A stretch of DNA of 64,000 nt from Kribbella antiqua. Lineage in GTDB: Bacteria; Actinomycetota; Actinomycetes; Propionibacteriales; Kribbellaceae. Shown one piece after another: positions 17,641-25,487 of the stretch. The notes beneath the pieces were generated by a model. That model did not search any database. It was not told the origin of the DNA and saw nothing but the letters and a program-made list of their open reading frames with translations. Every line of letters starts with the position of its first letter. Position 1 is the stretch's first letter. A program made the position numbers and the translations under genes. Location: contig NZ_SLWR01000002.1 in the NCBI RefSeq assembly GCF_004345665.1, forward strand, positions 496,001 through 560,000. The letters are read 5' to 3'.

Positions 17641-17662
17641 TAATGTACGAACTGGTACGTTA
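17641..17662. promoter_or_regulatory. Operator copy D of the four-copy palindrome
   Basis: The pattern is TAA-TG-TAC-GAACTG-GTA-CG-TTA, between the divergent dehydrogenase/TetR operon and the MHS transporter. It shares TAATG at the left end and GAACTG in the centre with copy A, but the inner arms are TAC/GTA. The compensated change in both arms is what a selected dyad would show. Confidence 0.7.
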
Positions 17663-17705
17663 GTTTCCTCGCCACGGGGTCCAGCCTTCTCCTTGAGGAG
17701 TGACC

Positions 17706-19007
17706 GTGACGACGCAGGGCAAACCACGCAAGGCCGCTGTCGCCGCCTGGATTGGCAGCGCGCTGGAGTACTACGACTTCTTCATCTACGGCACCGCCGC
17801 AGCGCTGGTGTTCGGCAAGATCTTCTTCCCCTCCTCCTCGCCGGCCACCGGCACGCTGCTCGCGCTGGCCACCTTCGGCGTCGGGTACCTGGCCCGGCCG
17901 GTCGGCGCGTTCGTGCTCGGGCATATCGGCGACAAGTTCGGGCGCAAGCAGGTGCTGGTCGCCACGCTGGTGATGATGGGCGCGTCGACCTTCCTGGTCG
18001 GTTGCCTGCCGACGTACGACGACGTCGGCGTACTGGCGCCGATCCTGCTCGTGCTGCTTCGGCTGCTGCAGGGGTTCTCCGTCTCCGGTGAGCAGGCGGG
18101 CGCGAACTCGATGACGCTCGAACATGCGCCGCCAGATCGACGCGGCTACTACACGAGCTTCACCCTCAACGGAACACAGGCTGGGCAGATCATCGCAACC
18201 GCCGTGTTTCTGCCTATCGCGGCTTTGCCGGAAGAGGACTTGCTGAGCTGGGGCTGGCGGGTGCCGTTCTGGTGCAGCATCGTGGTCGCGGCCGTCGGAC
18301 TGGTGATCCGGCGGACGCTCGAGGAGACGCCGCATTTCGAGCAGGAGGTCGCTTCCGACTCCGTGGCCAAGCTGCCGCTCGCCGTACTGTTCCAGGACCA
18401 CTGGCGTGCGGTGGTCCGCGTGATCGCCGCCGCGGTGATCGCCTCGGTGAGCACGATCTTCACCGTCCACGCGCTGTCGTACGCCGTCAACACGATGGAC
18501 CTGAATCGCAGCGCGATGTTGTGGGTCGGCGTACTCGCGAACGTCGCCGGCGTGATCACGATCCCGCTGTGGGCGACGCTGTCGGACCGGATCGGCCGCA
18601 AGCCGGTGTTCATCGGCGGGTCGATCGGGAGCGCAGTGCTGATGTTCGCCTACCTGTGGGCCATCTCGACCGGCTCGTATCCACTGATCTTTGCTCTCGG
18701 CATCATCACCTTCGGGGTGGTGTATTGCGCCACCGGCGCGGTCTGGCCGTCGTTCTACGGCGAGATGTTCCCGACGCGGGTGCGGCTGTCCGGGATGGCG
18801 ATCGGCACCCAGATCGGCTTCGCCATCGGCGGTTTCGCCCCGATGATCGCCACCGCGGTCGCCGGGGCCGGCAAGGGCAGCTGGTTCGGCGTGTCGGTGG
18901 TCACCGCGATCTTCTGCCTGATCAACATCGCGGCCGTGGCGACCGCCAAGGAGACCTACAAGGTCCGCACCGAGCACCTGGGCCGACGCGCCGAGGTTCG
19001 GGTGTGA
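17706..19007 (+). CDS. MHS-family major facilitator (shikimate/metabolite:H+ symporter type)
   Basis: This 433-residue protein with about 12 membrane segments uses the GTG at 17706, six bases after GAGGAG; the GTG at 17700 overlaps that ribosome site. It is an MHS transporter: AAWIGSALEYYDFFIYG at the N-terminus, LGHIGDKFGRKQVL between helices 2 and 3, and LLRLLQGFSVSGEQAGA. This subfamily includes ShiA (shikimate), KgtP (2-oxoglutarate) and ProP. The divergent shikimate/quinate dehydrogenase and the shared operator D make quinate or shikimate the best substrate guess. It overlaps the next gene by 4 bp (GTGA). Confidence 0.85.
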   Translation: MTTQGKPRKAAVAAWIGSALEYYDFFIYGTAAALVFGKIFFPSSSPATGTLLALATFGVGYLARPVGAFVLGHIGDKFGRKQVLVATLVMMGASTFLVGCLPTYDDVGVLAPILLVLLRLLQGFSVSGEQAGANSMTLEHAPPDRRGYYTSFTLNGTQAGQIIATAVFLPIAALPEEDLLSWGWRVPFWCSIVVAAVGLVIRRTLEETPHFEQEVASDSVAKLPLAVLFQDHWRAVVRVIAAAVIASVSTIFTVHALSYAVNTMDLNRSAMLWVGVLANVAGVITIPLWATLSDRIGRKPVFIGGSIGSAVLMFAYLWAISTGSYPLIFALGIITFGVVYCATGAVWPSFYGEMFPTRVRLSGMAIGTQIGFAIGGFAPMIATAVAGAGKGSWFGVSVVTAIFCLINIAAVATAKETYKVRTEHLGRRAEVRV

Positions 19008-19768
19008 GTGATTTCAGCGTCTACGCCATCCGCTTCGCCGAGCGGGACGCCATGCGCGGCGAGCACTTCCACGGGTACGACGCCCGCGTCGGCGAACCGC
19101 ATCCGACGGCGTACTACGTCTGGTTGGCGACCTCAGCCGAGCACACCGTGCTCATCGACACCGGAATCGCCCCGGCCCGTGCGGACACGATCGCGGGGCT
19201 GCGCTACCACGGCTCCCCCGCGTCCGCCCTGGCCGCGCTCGACGTCACCCCGGCCGACATCGATCACGTCGTACTGACGCATCTGCATTACGACCACACC
19301 GGTACGGCGCATGAGTTCGGCGATGCTCGCTATGTCTTGCAGCAGGCCGAGCTCGAGTACTGGACCGGGCCGTGGGCCAAGCGGATCGCCCGGGAGCGCT
19401 GGCTGGTGGACGAGACCGACCTCGCCCACCTGACCAGCGCGCACCAGCAGGGTCGGGTGCTCCGCGCGGATGGCGACACGACCGTCGTACCCGGACTGAG
19501 CGTACATCTGGTCGGCGGCCACACCGCGGGCATGCAGGTGGTCCGAGTCCAGACCGCTCGCGGCAACGTCGTCCTCGCCTCAGACGCTTCGCACTTCTAC
19601 GAGAACCTCGAGGACGACCGCCCGTTCCCGATCCTGACCAGCATGACCGGCATGTACGGCGCCTTCGACCGCATCAAGGAGCTCGGCGACGACGCCGTAC
19701 CCGGTCACGATCCCCTGGTCCTGGAGCGCTACCCGCTGCTCACACCGGACATCGCCCAGATCGCCTAG
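19004..19768 (+). CDS. Metallo-beta-lactamase-fold hydrolase (AHL-lactonase type)
   Basis: This 254-residue protein starts at a GTG within the transporter stop. It has the metal motif HLHYDHTG (H93, H95, D97, H98), then GGHTAG, LASDASHF and the closing VPGHDP. Its length and spacing match the N-acyl-homoserine-lactonase branch. Coupled to a quinate/shikimate-type transporter, it more likely opens a lactone of the same pathway, such as a quinide or shikimate-derived lactone, than quenches quorum sensing. That is inference. Its stop codon overlaps the stop of the convergent pseudogene. Confidence 0.85.
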   Translation: MSDFSVYAIRFAERDAMRGEHFHGYDARVGEPHPTAYYVWLATSAEHTVLIDTGIAPARADTIAGLRYHGSPASALAALDVTPADIDHVVLTHLHYDHTGTAHEFGDARYVLQQAELEYWTGPWAKRIARERWLVDETDLAHLTSAHQQGRVLRADGDTTVVPGLSVHLVGGHTAGMQVVRVQTARGNVVLASDASHFYENLEDDRPFPILTSMTGMYGAFDRIKELGDDAVPGHDPLVLERYPLLTPDIAQIA

Positions 19769-20255
19769 GCGCCTGGATGAAGGCCGAGCCAGCCGGGGCT
19801 CGGGGCACCTTGGACCTCGCCGAAGTAGAGCGAGAAGGTCTGCTTCCAGCGTTCGACCTCGGCGCGGTCGGCCATGAACCGCGGGAAGCCGTCGAGGTGT
19901 ACAGCTGGGAGAATCCGGCCGGCTTGTAGGGCAGGAGCTTCCCCTGCTTCTTCCACCGGGTGAAGTCCTGCAGGGTCTGCAGCTGGACCACGTGCGGGAC
20001 CAGTGTGCCGGTGGCAAGCTGGTTGTCGACGCGGACGTCGTGGAACTTGCTGTAGTCAACGACCGTGGTCAGCTTCATCTTCGGGAACCTGGTCAGGAAC
20101 GCCTGCTTGGTGAAATCCTTCTGAGTCGCTGTGTCACCGCCGGCATAGAAGACCAGCTCCCCGCCCTCGGCCAGGGCATCGGCGTACAGCTCCTCGAGCG
20201 ACTTGGTCTCCTCCCCCACTCGGCTCACCACGGCCGCCTCGCTCCGCTCCGGCAC
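19765..20255 (-). pseudogene. Decayed ABC solute-binding protein with internal deletion and frameshift
   Basis: Two pieces of one solute-binding protein of the iron/2-aminoethylphosphonate type remain. The first (from 20255) reads EELYADALAEGGELVFYAGG to KQGKLLPYKPAGFSQLY and lacks any signal peptide. An in-frame stop lies just upstream of its putative GTG. At about 19908 the sequence changes frame into DGFPRFMADRAEVERWKQTF...PGWLGLHPGA and a stop at 19765. That second piece reads like the C-terminus of the same kind of protein. The whole is only about 160 residues where the family has about 330, so roughly half has been lost, including the join. No permease or ATPase partner is nearby. Confidence 0.75.
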
Positions 20256-20305
20256 GATCGTGCTACCTCATGACACAAGAGCGGTCGTGCGGTGAGGGCG
20301 AAGTG

Positions 20306-21733
20306 TCAGTCGGCCTGGAGGTCGACCGCGAGGCAATTCGCGACATCAAGCGGAGGAGTCGCGGGCAACTGGACGACGAGGATGCCGTGGGCTTGCTCGA
20401 AGGGTACGGGGCCGTAGCCCAGCAGACGGACGGTACGCACGGCGTCACCCGTGAGGCTGCGAATCACGGCGCGCCCGTCGTCCGGCCACGCCATCTGGAA
20501 GGCGTACAGGGTGTTGGCGCGGGTGGTGAAGCGGAAGTCGGAACTCGTCCAGCTCACGCGGTCTTCGGTGAAGCCGTCGATGGTCACGCTCGACGGCCCT
20601 TCGCCGAACACCCGGAACGGTCTCGTGCCGTAGATGCCTTCGCCGCACACGCTCGTCCAGGCACCGAGGTCGTCGAGGAGTTGCGTGCACTCGGCGTCGA
20701 GCGTGCCGTCCGGCAGCTGCGGAATGTTGAGCAGGAGGTTGCCGTTCTTCGACACGATGTCGACCAGCATCTCGATCACGTGGCGGGCGGTCTTGTAGAC
20801 GTCGCGGACGTTGTAGAACCAGTCCCCGACCGAGGTGTCCGTCTGCCAAGGCGAGGGGTGGATGCCGGGCGTCTGACTCCGCTCGATGTCCATCACACCG
20901 ACGGCGCTCACCTCCGGCCGACGGTCCTTCTGCTGGTAGACGGCACGGTTCGTGCCGTGGATCCGCGCACTGGTGTTGTACAGCTGGGACACCGCGCGGA
21001 GACCCGGTGTGTAGTCGGCCTCACCGAACGGCAGCGGCCCGTCGGAGTACAGCAGATCGGGCTGGTACCGATCGATCATTTCGGTCACGGCCTCGAGCCA
21101 GTGACGGTGCCATTCGGGATCGTCGCAGTACCACGGGTCCGGCACCTCGGTGTCTTGCTGGTAGCGGCTGTTGTCGAGGTACAAGTCCCGATTCGCCGGA
21201 TCGGTTCCGTCGTACGGCACACCGGCGTACGGACCCTGCTTGTCGCTGCCCTTGTTGACCGCCATCCACCCCAGGGCGGCGCCGAGGTGCTCGGTGATTC
21301 CGAACGGCAGCCCGCGCTCGGTCGCGGCCGCCTTCCAGAGCGCGAGAATGTCTTTGCCCGGTCCGACCTTCACCGAGTTCCAGCGATTGACGGTCGACTC
21401 GTAGTTGAAGAAGTTGTCGTGGTGCACGGCCTGTGCCACGAAGTACCGGGCACCGGCCGCCACAAACCGATCCATCAGGTCATACGGGTCGAACCTTTCG
21501 GCCTTCCACAGCTGTACGACGTCCTTGTAGCCGAACTCCGACGGGTGCCCGTACGTCCGCAGGTGGTAACGGTACTGGTCACTGCCCTCCCGGTACATGT
21601 TGCGCGCGTACCAATCGCCGTACCGTGGCACCGACTGAGGTCCCCAGTGCGACCAGATGCCGAGCTTTGCATCCCGGAACCAGTCAGGGCATTCGAACGT
21701 GGTCAGGGACTCGAAGGTTGCATCGAACGGCAC
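20306..21733 (-). CDS. GH29 alpha-L-fucosidase
   Basis: This 475-residue protein has no signal peptide, so it is probably cytoplasmic. Its opening (DWFRDAKLGIWSHWGPQSVP) and the segments RYFVAQAVHHDNFFNY and SKNGNLLLNIPQ are hallmarks of GH29. The likely nucleophile is D231 in LLYSDGPLPFG. It releases terminal L-fucose with retention. It is the last gene of a five-gene operon (GH95, two permeases, solute-binding lipoprotein, GH29), so it acts on imported fucosylated oligosaccharides. A tail of about 60 residues after the barrel forms the usual C-terminal beta domain. Confidence 0.92.
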   Translation of the reverse strand: MPFDATFESLTTFECPDWFRDAKLGIWSHWGPQSVPRYGDWYARNMYREGSDQYRYHLRTYGHPSEFGYKDVVQLWKAERFDPYDLMDRFVAAGARYFVAQAVHHDNFFNYESTVNRWNSVKVGPGKDILALWKAAATERGLPFGITEHLGAALGWMAVNKGSDKQGPYAGVPYDGTDPANRDLYLDNSRYQQDTEVPDPWYCDDPEWHRHWLEAVTEMIDRYQPDLLYSDGPLPFGEADYTPGLRAVSQLYNTSARIHGTNRAVYQQKDRRPEVSAVGVMDIERSQTPGIHPSPWQTDTSVGDWFYNVRDVYKTARHVIEMLVDIVSKNGNLLLNIPQLPDGTLDAECTQLLDDLGAWTSVCGEGIYGTRPFRVFGEGPSSVTIDGFTEDRVSWTSSDFRFTTRANTLYAFQMAWPDDGRAVIRSLTGDAVRTVRLLGYGPVPFEQAHGILVVQLPATPPLDVANCLAVDLQAD

Positions 21734-21799
21734 TGATTGCTCCTCGTCAGTGGTGGGAGTGTGGACCGGCCGGGGTCCTCCGGCCGGTCCAGGGTCGAC

Positions 21800-23491
21800 C
21801 TACTTGTTGGGCACCTTGTCGTAGGCGGTCTGCTGGATCTCCAGGTAGCGCTTCAGACCGAGACCGTCCAGCCCCTTGACGTAGCTGTCCCAGTCGGTGT
21901 CGATGTTCTTCGAGCCGGTGATGAACTGCAGGGAGTTCTGCTGGATGTAGTTCTCGAGGTTGGTCTGCAGAGTCGCGACCTCGTTGGCGAGCGACGGGTC
22001 GATCCACACCTTCCAGAACGGGTAGATCTGCGCCTTGTCCTCGTGGCCGGCGTACAGCTTGGTGGCCTCGAACAGCTTGCGTTCGTACCCCGCCTGCGAG
22101 TGGATGTCGGTGTCGATGACCTCGGAGTTGCGGTACTTCGCGGTGTTGTTGTACTGCGCCAGCGGACCCCAGCCGCTGTTCCGCGGTTTCGACCCGGGCT
22201 TCAGGGGAATCTGTTTGAAGCTCGGCTTCAGCGACTTGTCGAGCGCCACATCGCCGGGACCGGGCTTGGTCCAGGCCTTGCCCTCCATGCCGAACTGTCC
22301 GTTGTTCTGTCCCTCGTCGGTGAAGATGTAGTCGAGCATCTTGATCGCCTGGATCTGCTTCTCCGGTGTGGCCTTCGACGTCAGGACGAACGTGGCGCCG
22401 GGAATACTCGGGAAGACGTAGCTGGCGTAGTTCGCGCCACTCGGACCGGTCAGCGGCGGTACCGCGTCGTACTGCTTGTCCCGCCCGTCCGCCGAACCGA
22501 TGGTGACGAAGATACCGGAATGCATGACGGTGCCCGCGCCGAGGATGACCGAGCCGCCGTGGTTGCCCTGCTGCTGCATCGCGTCCGGGTTCTGCGTGAA
22601 GGCGCCTTTGTCGATCAGGCCTTCTTTGTAGAGCGAGTTGATGTACCGCAGGCCTTCGCGCCAGCCGTCCTTGTTCGCCTGGACGTCGACCTTGCCGTTG
22701 TTGAGAACCAGCGTGGTGTTGTTGCCGCCGCTGTTGTTCTGCCCTTGCGGGTCGTAGATGAAGGCGTCCATGAGGTACGGGATGAGGTTGTCGCGGACGT
22801 TCGCGCTGAGCGGGATCTCGTCGGCCTTGCCGTTGCCGTTCGGGTCCTGGGTCTTGAACGCCTGGAGCACCTTCCGCAGGTCCTCGGTGGTCTTCGGCTG
22901 CTCGAGGCCCAGCTTCTTCAGCCACGCCGAGTTCATCCACAGCTTGTCCGGGTACGAACAGTGGAAGCAGTCGACCCACTGCGGGATGCCGTAGATCTTG
23001 CCGTCCGGCGCGGTCGCCATCGCCTTCCACTCCGGCGTGGAGTCCAGCGCCTTCTTGATGTTCGGCGCGTACTGGTCGATCAGCTGGTTCAGCGGTACGA
23101 CGACACCCTGATTTCCCAGCTTCAGCAGGTCCGCCGTCGTGAACTGGTCGACCCAGGGGATCAGCAGGTACAGATCGGGATAGTCGCCGCTGGCCAGCGA
23201 GATCTGCCGCTTCTCCTTGGCGGGGCCGCCGTCGAACGTCGTGGTCTGCCACTTGACGGTGATGTTGAACTTCTGCTGGATCAGCTTGGTGAAGTCGTTC
23301 GTGGCCAGGTTCGTGTCGGCCGACTGCGGCGCGAAGACGTTCAGGGTGACGGCGGGATTTCCGGTGATCGTTGGCAACGGCTTACCCTGCTCGTCGTTCG
23401 AGCCGCCACCGGAACAGGCCGCAAGCGCGAATGCCAGGAGACTGATGCCGGCGATCGCGGCACGCCTCCTCTTTCTGAACTGTACAGACAT
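21800..23491 (-). CDS. Sugar ABC transporter solute-binding lipoprotein (LplA type)
   Basis: This 563-residue lipoprotein starts at MSVQFRK, preceded by GAGGGACCTA; a start 12 bp earlier would overlap that site. Lipobox LAAC gives C26. It is a large family-1 binding protein of the LplA class that serves long oligosaccharides. It contains an EF-hand-like acidic loop (TQDPNGNGKADE) that may bind calcium, a feature of this class. It is encoded after its two permeases and before GH29, so the ligand is probably a fucosylated oligosaccharide. Confidence 0.9.
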   Translation of the reverse strand: MSVQFRKRRRAAIAGISLLAFALAACSGGGSNDEQGKPLPTITGNPAVTLNVFAPQSADTNLATNDFTKLIQQKFNITVKWQTTTFDGGPAKEKRQISLASGDYPDLYLLIPWVDQFTTADLLKLGNQGVVVPLNQLIDQYAPNIKKALDSTPEWKAMATAPDGKIYGIPQWVDCFHCSYPDKLWMNSAWLKKLGLEQPKTTEDLRKVLQAFKTQDPNGNGKADEIPLSANVRDNLIPYLMDAFIYDPQGQNNSGGNNTTLVLNNGKVDVQANKDGWREGLRYINSLYKEGLIDKGAFTQNPDAMQQQGNHGGSVILGAGTVMHSGIFVTIGSADGRDKQYDAVPPLTGPSGANYASYVFPSIPGATFVLTSKATPEKQIQAIKMLDYIFTDEGQNNGQFGMEGKAWTKPGPGDVALDKSLKPSFKQIPLKPGSKPRNSGWGPLAQYNNTAKYRNSEVIDTDIHSQAGYERKLFEATKLYAGHEDKAQIYPFWKVWIDPSLANEVATLQTNLENYIQQNSLQFITGSKNIDTDWDSYVKGLDGLGLKRYLEIQQTAYDKVPNK

Positions 23492-23525
23492 TAGGTCCCT
23501 CACAGGGTCGAGGTGATGCGGAAGA

Positions 23526-24476
23526 TCAGCCCTTCACGGCGCCGATCAGGATTCCCTTGGTGAAGTAGCGGGCGACGAACGGATAGATCAGCAGCACCGG
23601 CACGCTCGCCACCACGATCAGCGAGTACTTGAGCAGATCGGCCAATTGCTGGCGCTGGATGACCACGGAGGCATCGACCGCCCCACCGCCGGTCGTGTTC
23701 AGGATCAAGATGTTGCGCAGCACCAGCTGCAGCGGGAACAGATCCGGGTTCTTGAGGTAGATCAGCGCGTCGAAGTACGAGTTCCACTGCATGATCGCGT
23801 ACATCAGCGCGACGACCGCGATCATCGGTTTGGCCAGCGGGATCACCACCGACCACAGGAAGCGCAGGTCACCGCAACCGTCCAGCTGGGCCGCCTCGAC
23901 CAGTTCCTCGGGGATCGCGGTCCGGAAGTAGGTCCGGGCGATGATGACCTGCCAGACCCCGATCGCCTGCGGGATGATGAGCGCCCACCGGGTGTCGAGC
24001 AGCCCGGTCGACTGGACCACCAGGTACGTCGGGATCAGGCCGCCGGTGAACAGCATCGTGAACAGGATCAGCGTCATCACGACATTGCGGCCGACGAGCG
24101 TACGACGGGACATCGGATACGCGATCGCGACCGTCATCGTGACACTGACGATCGTCCCGACCACCGTGTAGAACAGCGAGTTCAGGTACCCCTGGACGAT
24201 CTGCGGGTTGGCGAAGACCGCGTGGTACCCGCGCAGCGAGAAGTCCACCGGCCAGAACAGCACCCGCCCGGACGTCACCGCCTCCGGGCTGCTGAACGAG
24301 CTGGCCACGATGTACAGCAGCGGCAGCGTGACCACCGCGAAGAACACCGCCAGCAGCAGATACACACAGAACAGGAAGATCCGGTCCGTGCGCGGCTCGC
24401 GGATCCGGCGGGCCCGCGCCGCCCGGCGCTCGACCTTCTTGCTCGGCAACGGCCTCGTTTCGGTCTGAGCGCTCAT
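23526..24476 (-). CDS. Sugar ABC transporter permease (LplC type)
   Basis: This 316-residue permease with six membrane segments carries the EAA loop as EELVEAAQLDGCGDLRFLWSVVIPLAKP. The positively charged N-terminus (KKVERRAARARRIREPR) is typical. The chosen ATG overlaps the stop of the upstream permease (ATGA); an alternative start two codons earlier adds nothing. It forms the importer with the neighbouring permease and lipoprotein. No ATPase gene occurs in the locus, which is usual for this class in actinobacteria, where one shared ATPase (MsiK) serves many importers. Confidence 0.92.
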   Translation of the reverse strand: MSAQTETRPLPSKKVERRAARARRIREPRTDRIFLFCVYLLLAVFFAVVTLPLLYIVASSFSSPEAVTSGRVLFWPVDFSLRGYHAVFANPQIVQGYLNSLFYTVVGTIVSVTMTVAIAYPMSRRTLVGRNVVMTLILFTMLFTGGLIPTYLVVQSTGLLDTRWALIIPQAIGVWQVIIARTYFRTAIPEELVEAAQLDGCGDLRFLWSVVIPLAKPMIAVVALMYAIMQWNSYFDALIYLKNPDLFPLQLVLRNILILNTTGGGAVDASVVIQRQQLADLLKYSLIVVASVPVLLIYPFVARYFTKGILIGAVKG

Positions 24477-25462
24477 GACCACAGTCCGTTTCCGGTGATC
24501 CGCTTGGCGATCGCGTTGACCATCAGCAGCAGCACCAGGTTGATCACCGAGTTGAACAACCCGACCGCTGTCGCACCGCTGAAGTCCGCGTTCAGTAGCC
24601 CCGTCTTGTACACGTACGTCGCGATGATCTCGGACTCACTCAGGTTGAGCGGGTTCTGCAGCAGGAACGCCTTCTCGAAGCCGATCGCCATGATGTTGCC
24701 GACCGCAAGGACGAGGATGATCACCGCGGTCGGCATGATGCCCGGCAGATCCACATGCCGGATCCGCTGCAACCTGGTGGCACCGTCGAGCTTGGCCGAC
24801 TCGTGCAGCGCCGGGTCGATGCCGGACAACGCGGCCAGGTAGATCACCGCGGAGTACCCGGTGGTCTGCCAAACGTCCGACCAGACATAGATGTGCCGGA
24901 AGTAGTCCGGGGTGCCGAGGAAGTCGATCGCGGGAACGCCGAAGAATCCCAGGCCCTCGTTGACGATGCCGAGCCGCGGCGACAGCACCAGGATCGTCAT
25001 CGACACGACCACCACGGTGGAGATGAAGTACGGCGCGTACGTCACCATCTGCACGGTCCGCTTGAAGAGTCCGTTGCGGATCTCGTTGAGCGCCAGCGCC
25101 AGGATGATCGCGATCGGGAAACTCGCCGCGACGGTGTAGACCGAGAGCACGAAGGTGTTCTTCACCAGGTTCCAGAACACCGGGTTGTGGAAGAACAGGT
25201 CGAAGTTCTGCCAGCCCACCCACGGACTTCCCCAGATGCCCTTGACCACGTTGAAACTCTTGAACGCCAGGACCGCGTTCGACATCGGGATGTACTTGAA
25301 GACCGCGAACCAGATCAGCGGCACGACCATCAGCAGGTACAGGGTCCAGTGCCGTTGAAGACTACGCCGGAGCCCCTTGATCCCGGGGCGCTCGCGTCGC
25401 CGTCGCTTGGGCCGGGCCGGTAGTTCACCGGCCGGTGGCCGGACGGTTGTCAGGGTTGCCAT
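24473..25462 (-). CDS. Sugar ABC transporter permease (LplB type)
   Basis: This 329-residue permease has a basic N-terminus (ARPKRRRRERPGIKG) and six membrane segments. The EAA loop is HESAKLDGATRLQRIRHVDLPG. Segments VPLIWFAVFKYIPMSNAVLAF and GWQNFDLFF are typical of the LplB family. It lies 25 bp after the GH95 gene and overlaps the next permease by 4 bp. Confidence 0.92.
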   Translation of the reverse strand: MATLTTVRPPAGELPARPKRRRRERPGIKGLRRSLQRHWTLYLLMVVPLIWFAVFKYIPMSNAVLAFKSFNVVKGIWGSPWVGWQNFDLFFHNPVFWNLVKNTFVLSVYTVAASFPIAIILALALNEIRNGLFKRTVQMVTYAPYFISTVVVVSMTILVLSPRLGIVNEGLGFFGVPAIDFLGTPDYFRHIYVWSDVWQTTGYSAVIYLAALSGIDPALHESAKLDGATRLQRIRHVDLPGIMPTAVIILVLAVGNIMAIGFEKAFLLQNPLNLSESEIIATYVYKTGLLNADFSGATAVGLFNSVINLVLLLMVNAIAKRITGNGLWS

Positions 25463-25487
25463 GAGACCTCCTCGTCCAAGCCGGCGA

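Noticed and set aside
19004..19768. Assignment as a genuine quorum-quenching AHL lactonase
   Set aside because: The metal motif is shared by many lactonases and hydrolases, and the coupled transporter context argues for a catabolic lactone, so only the fold is called.
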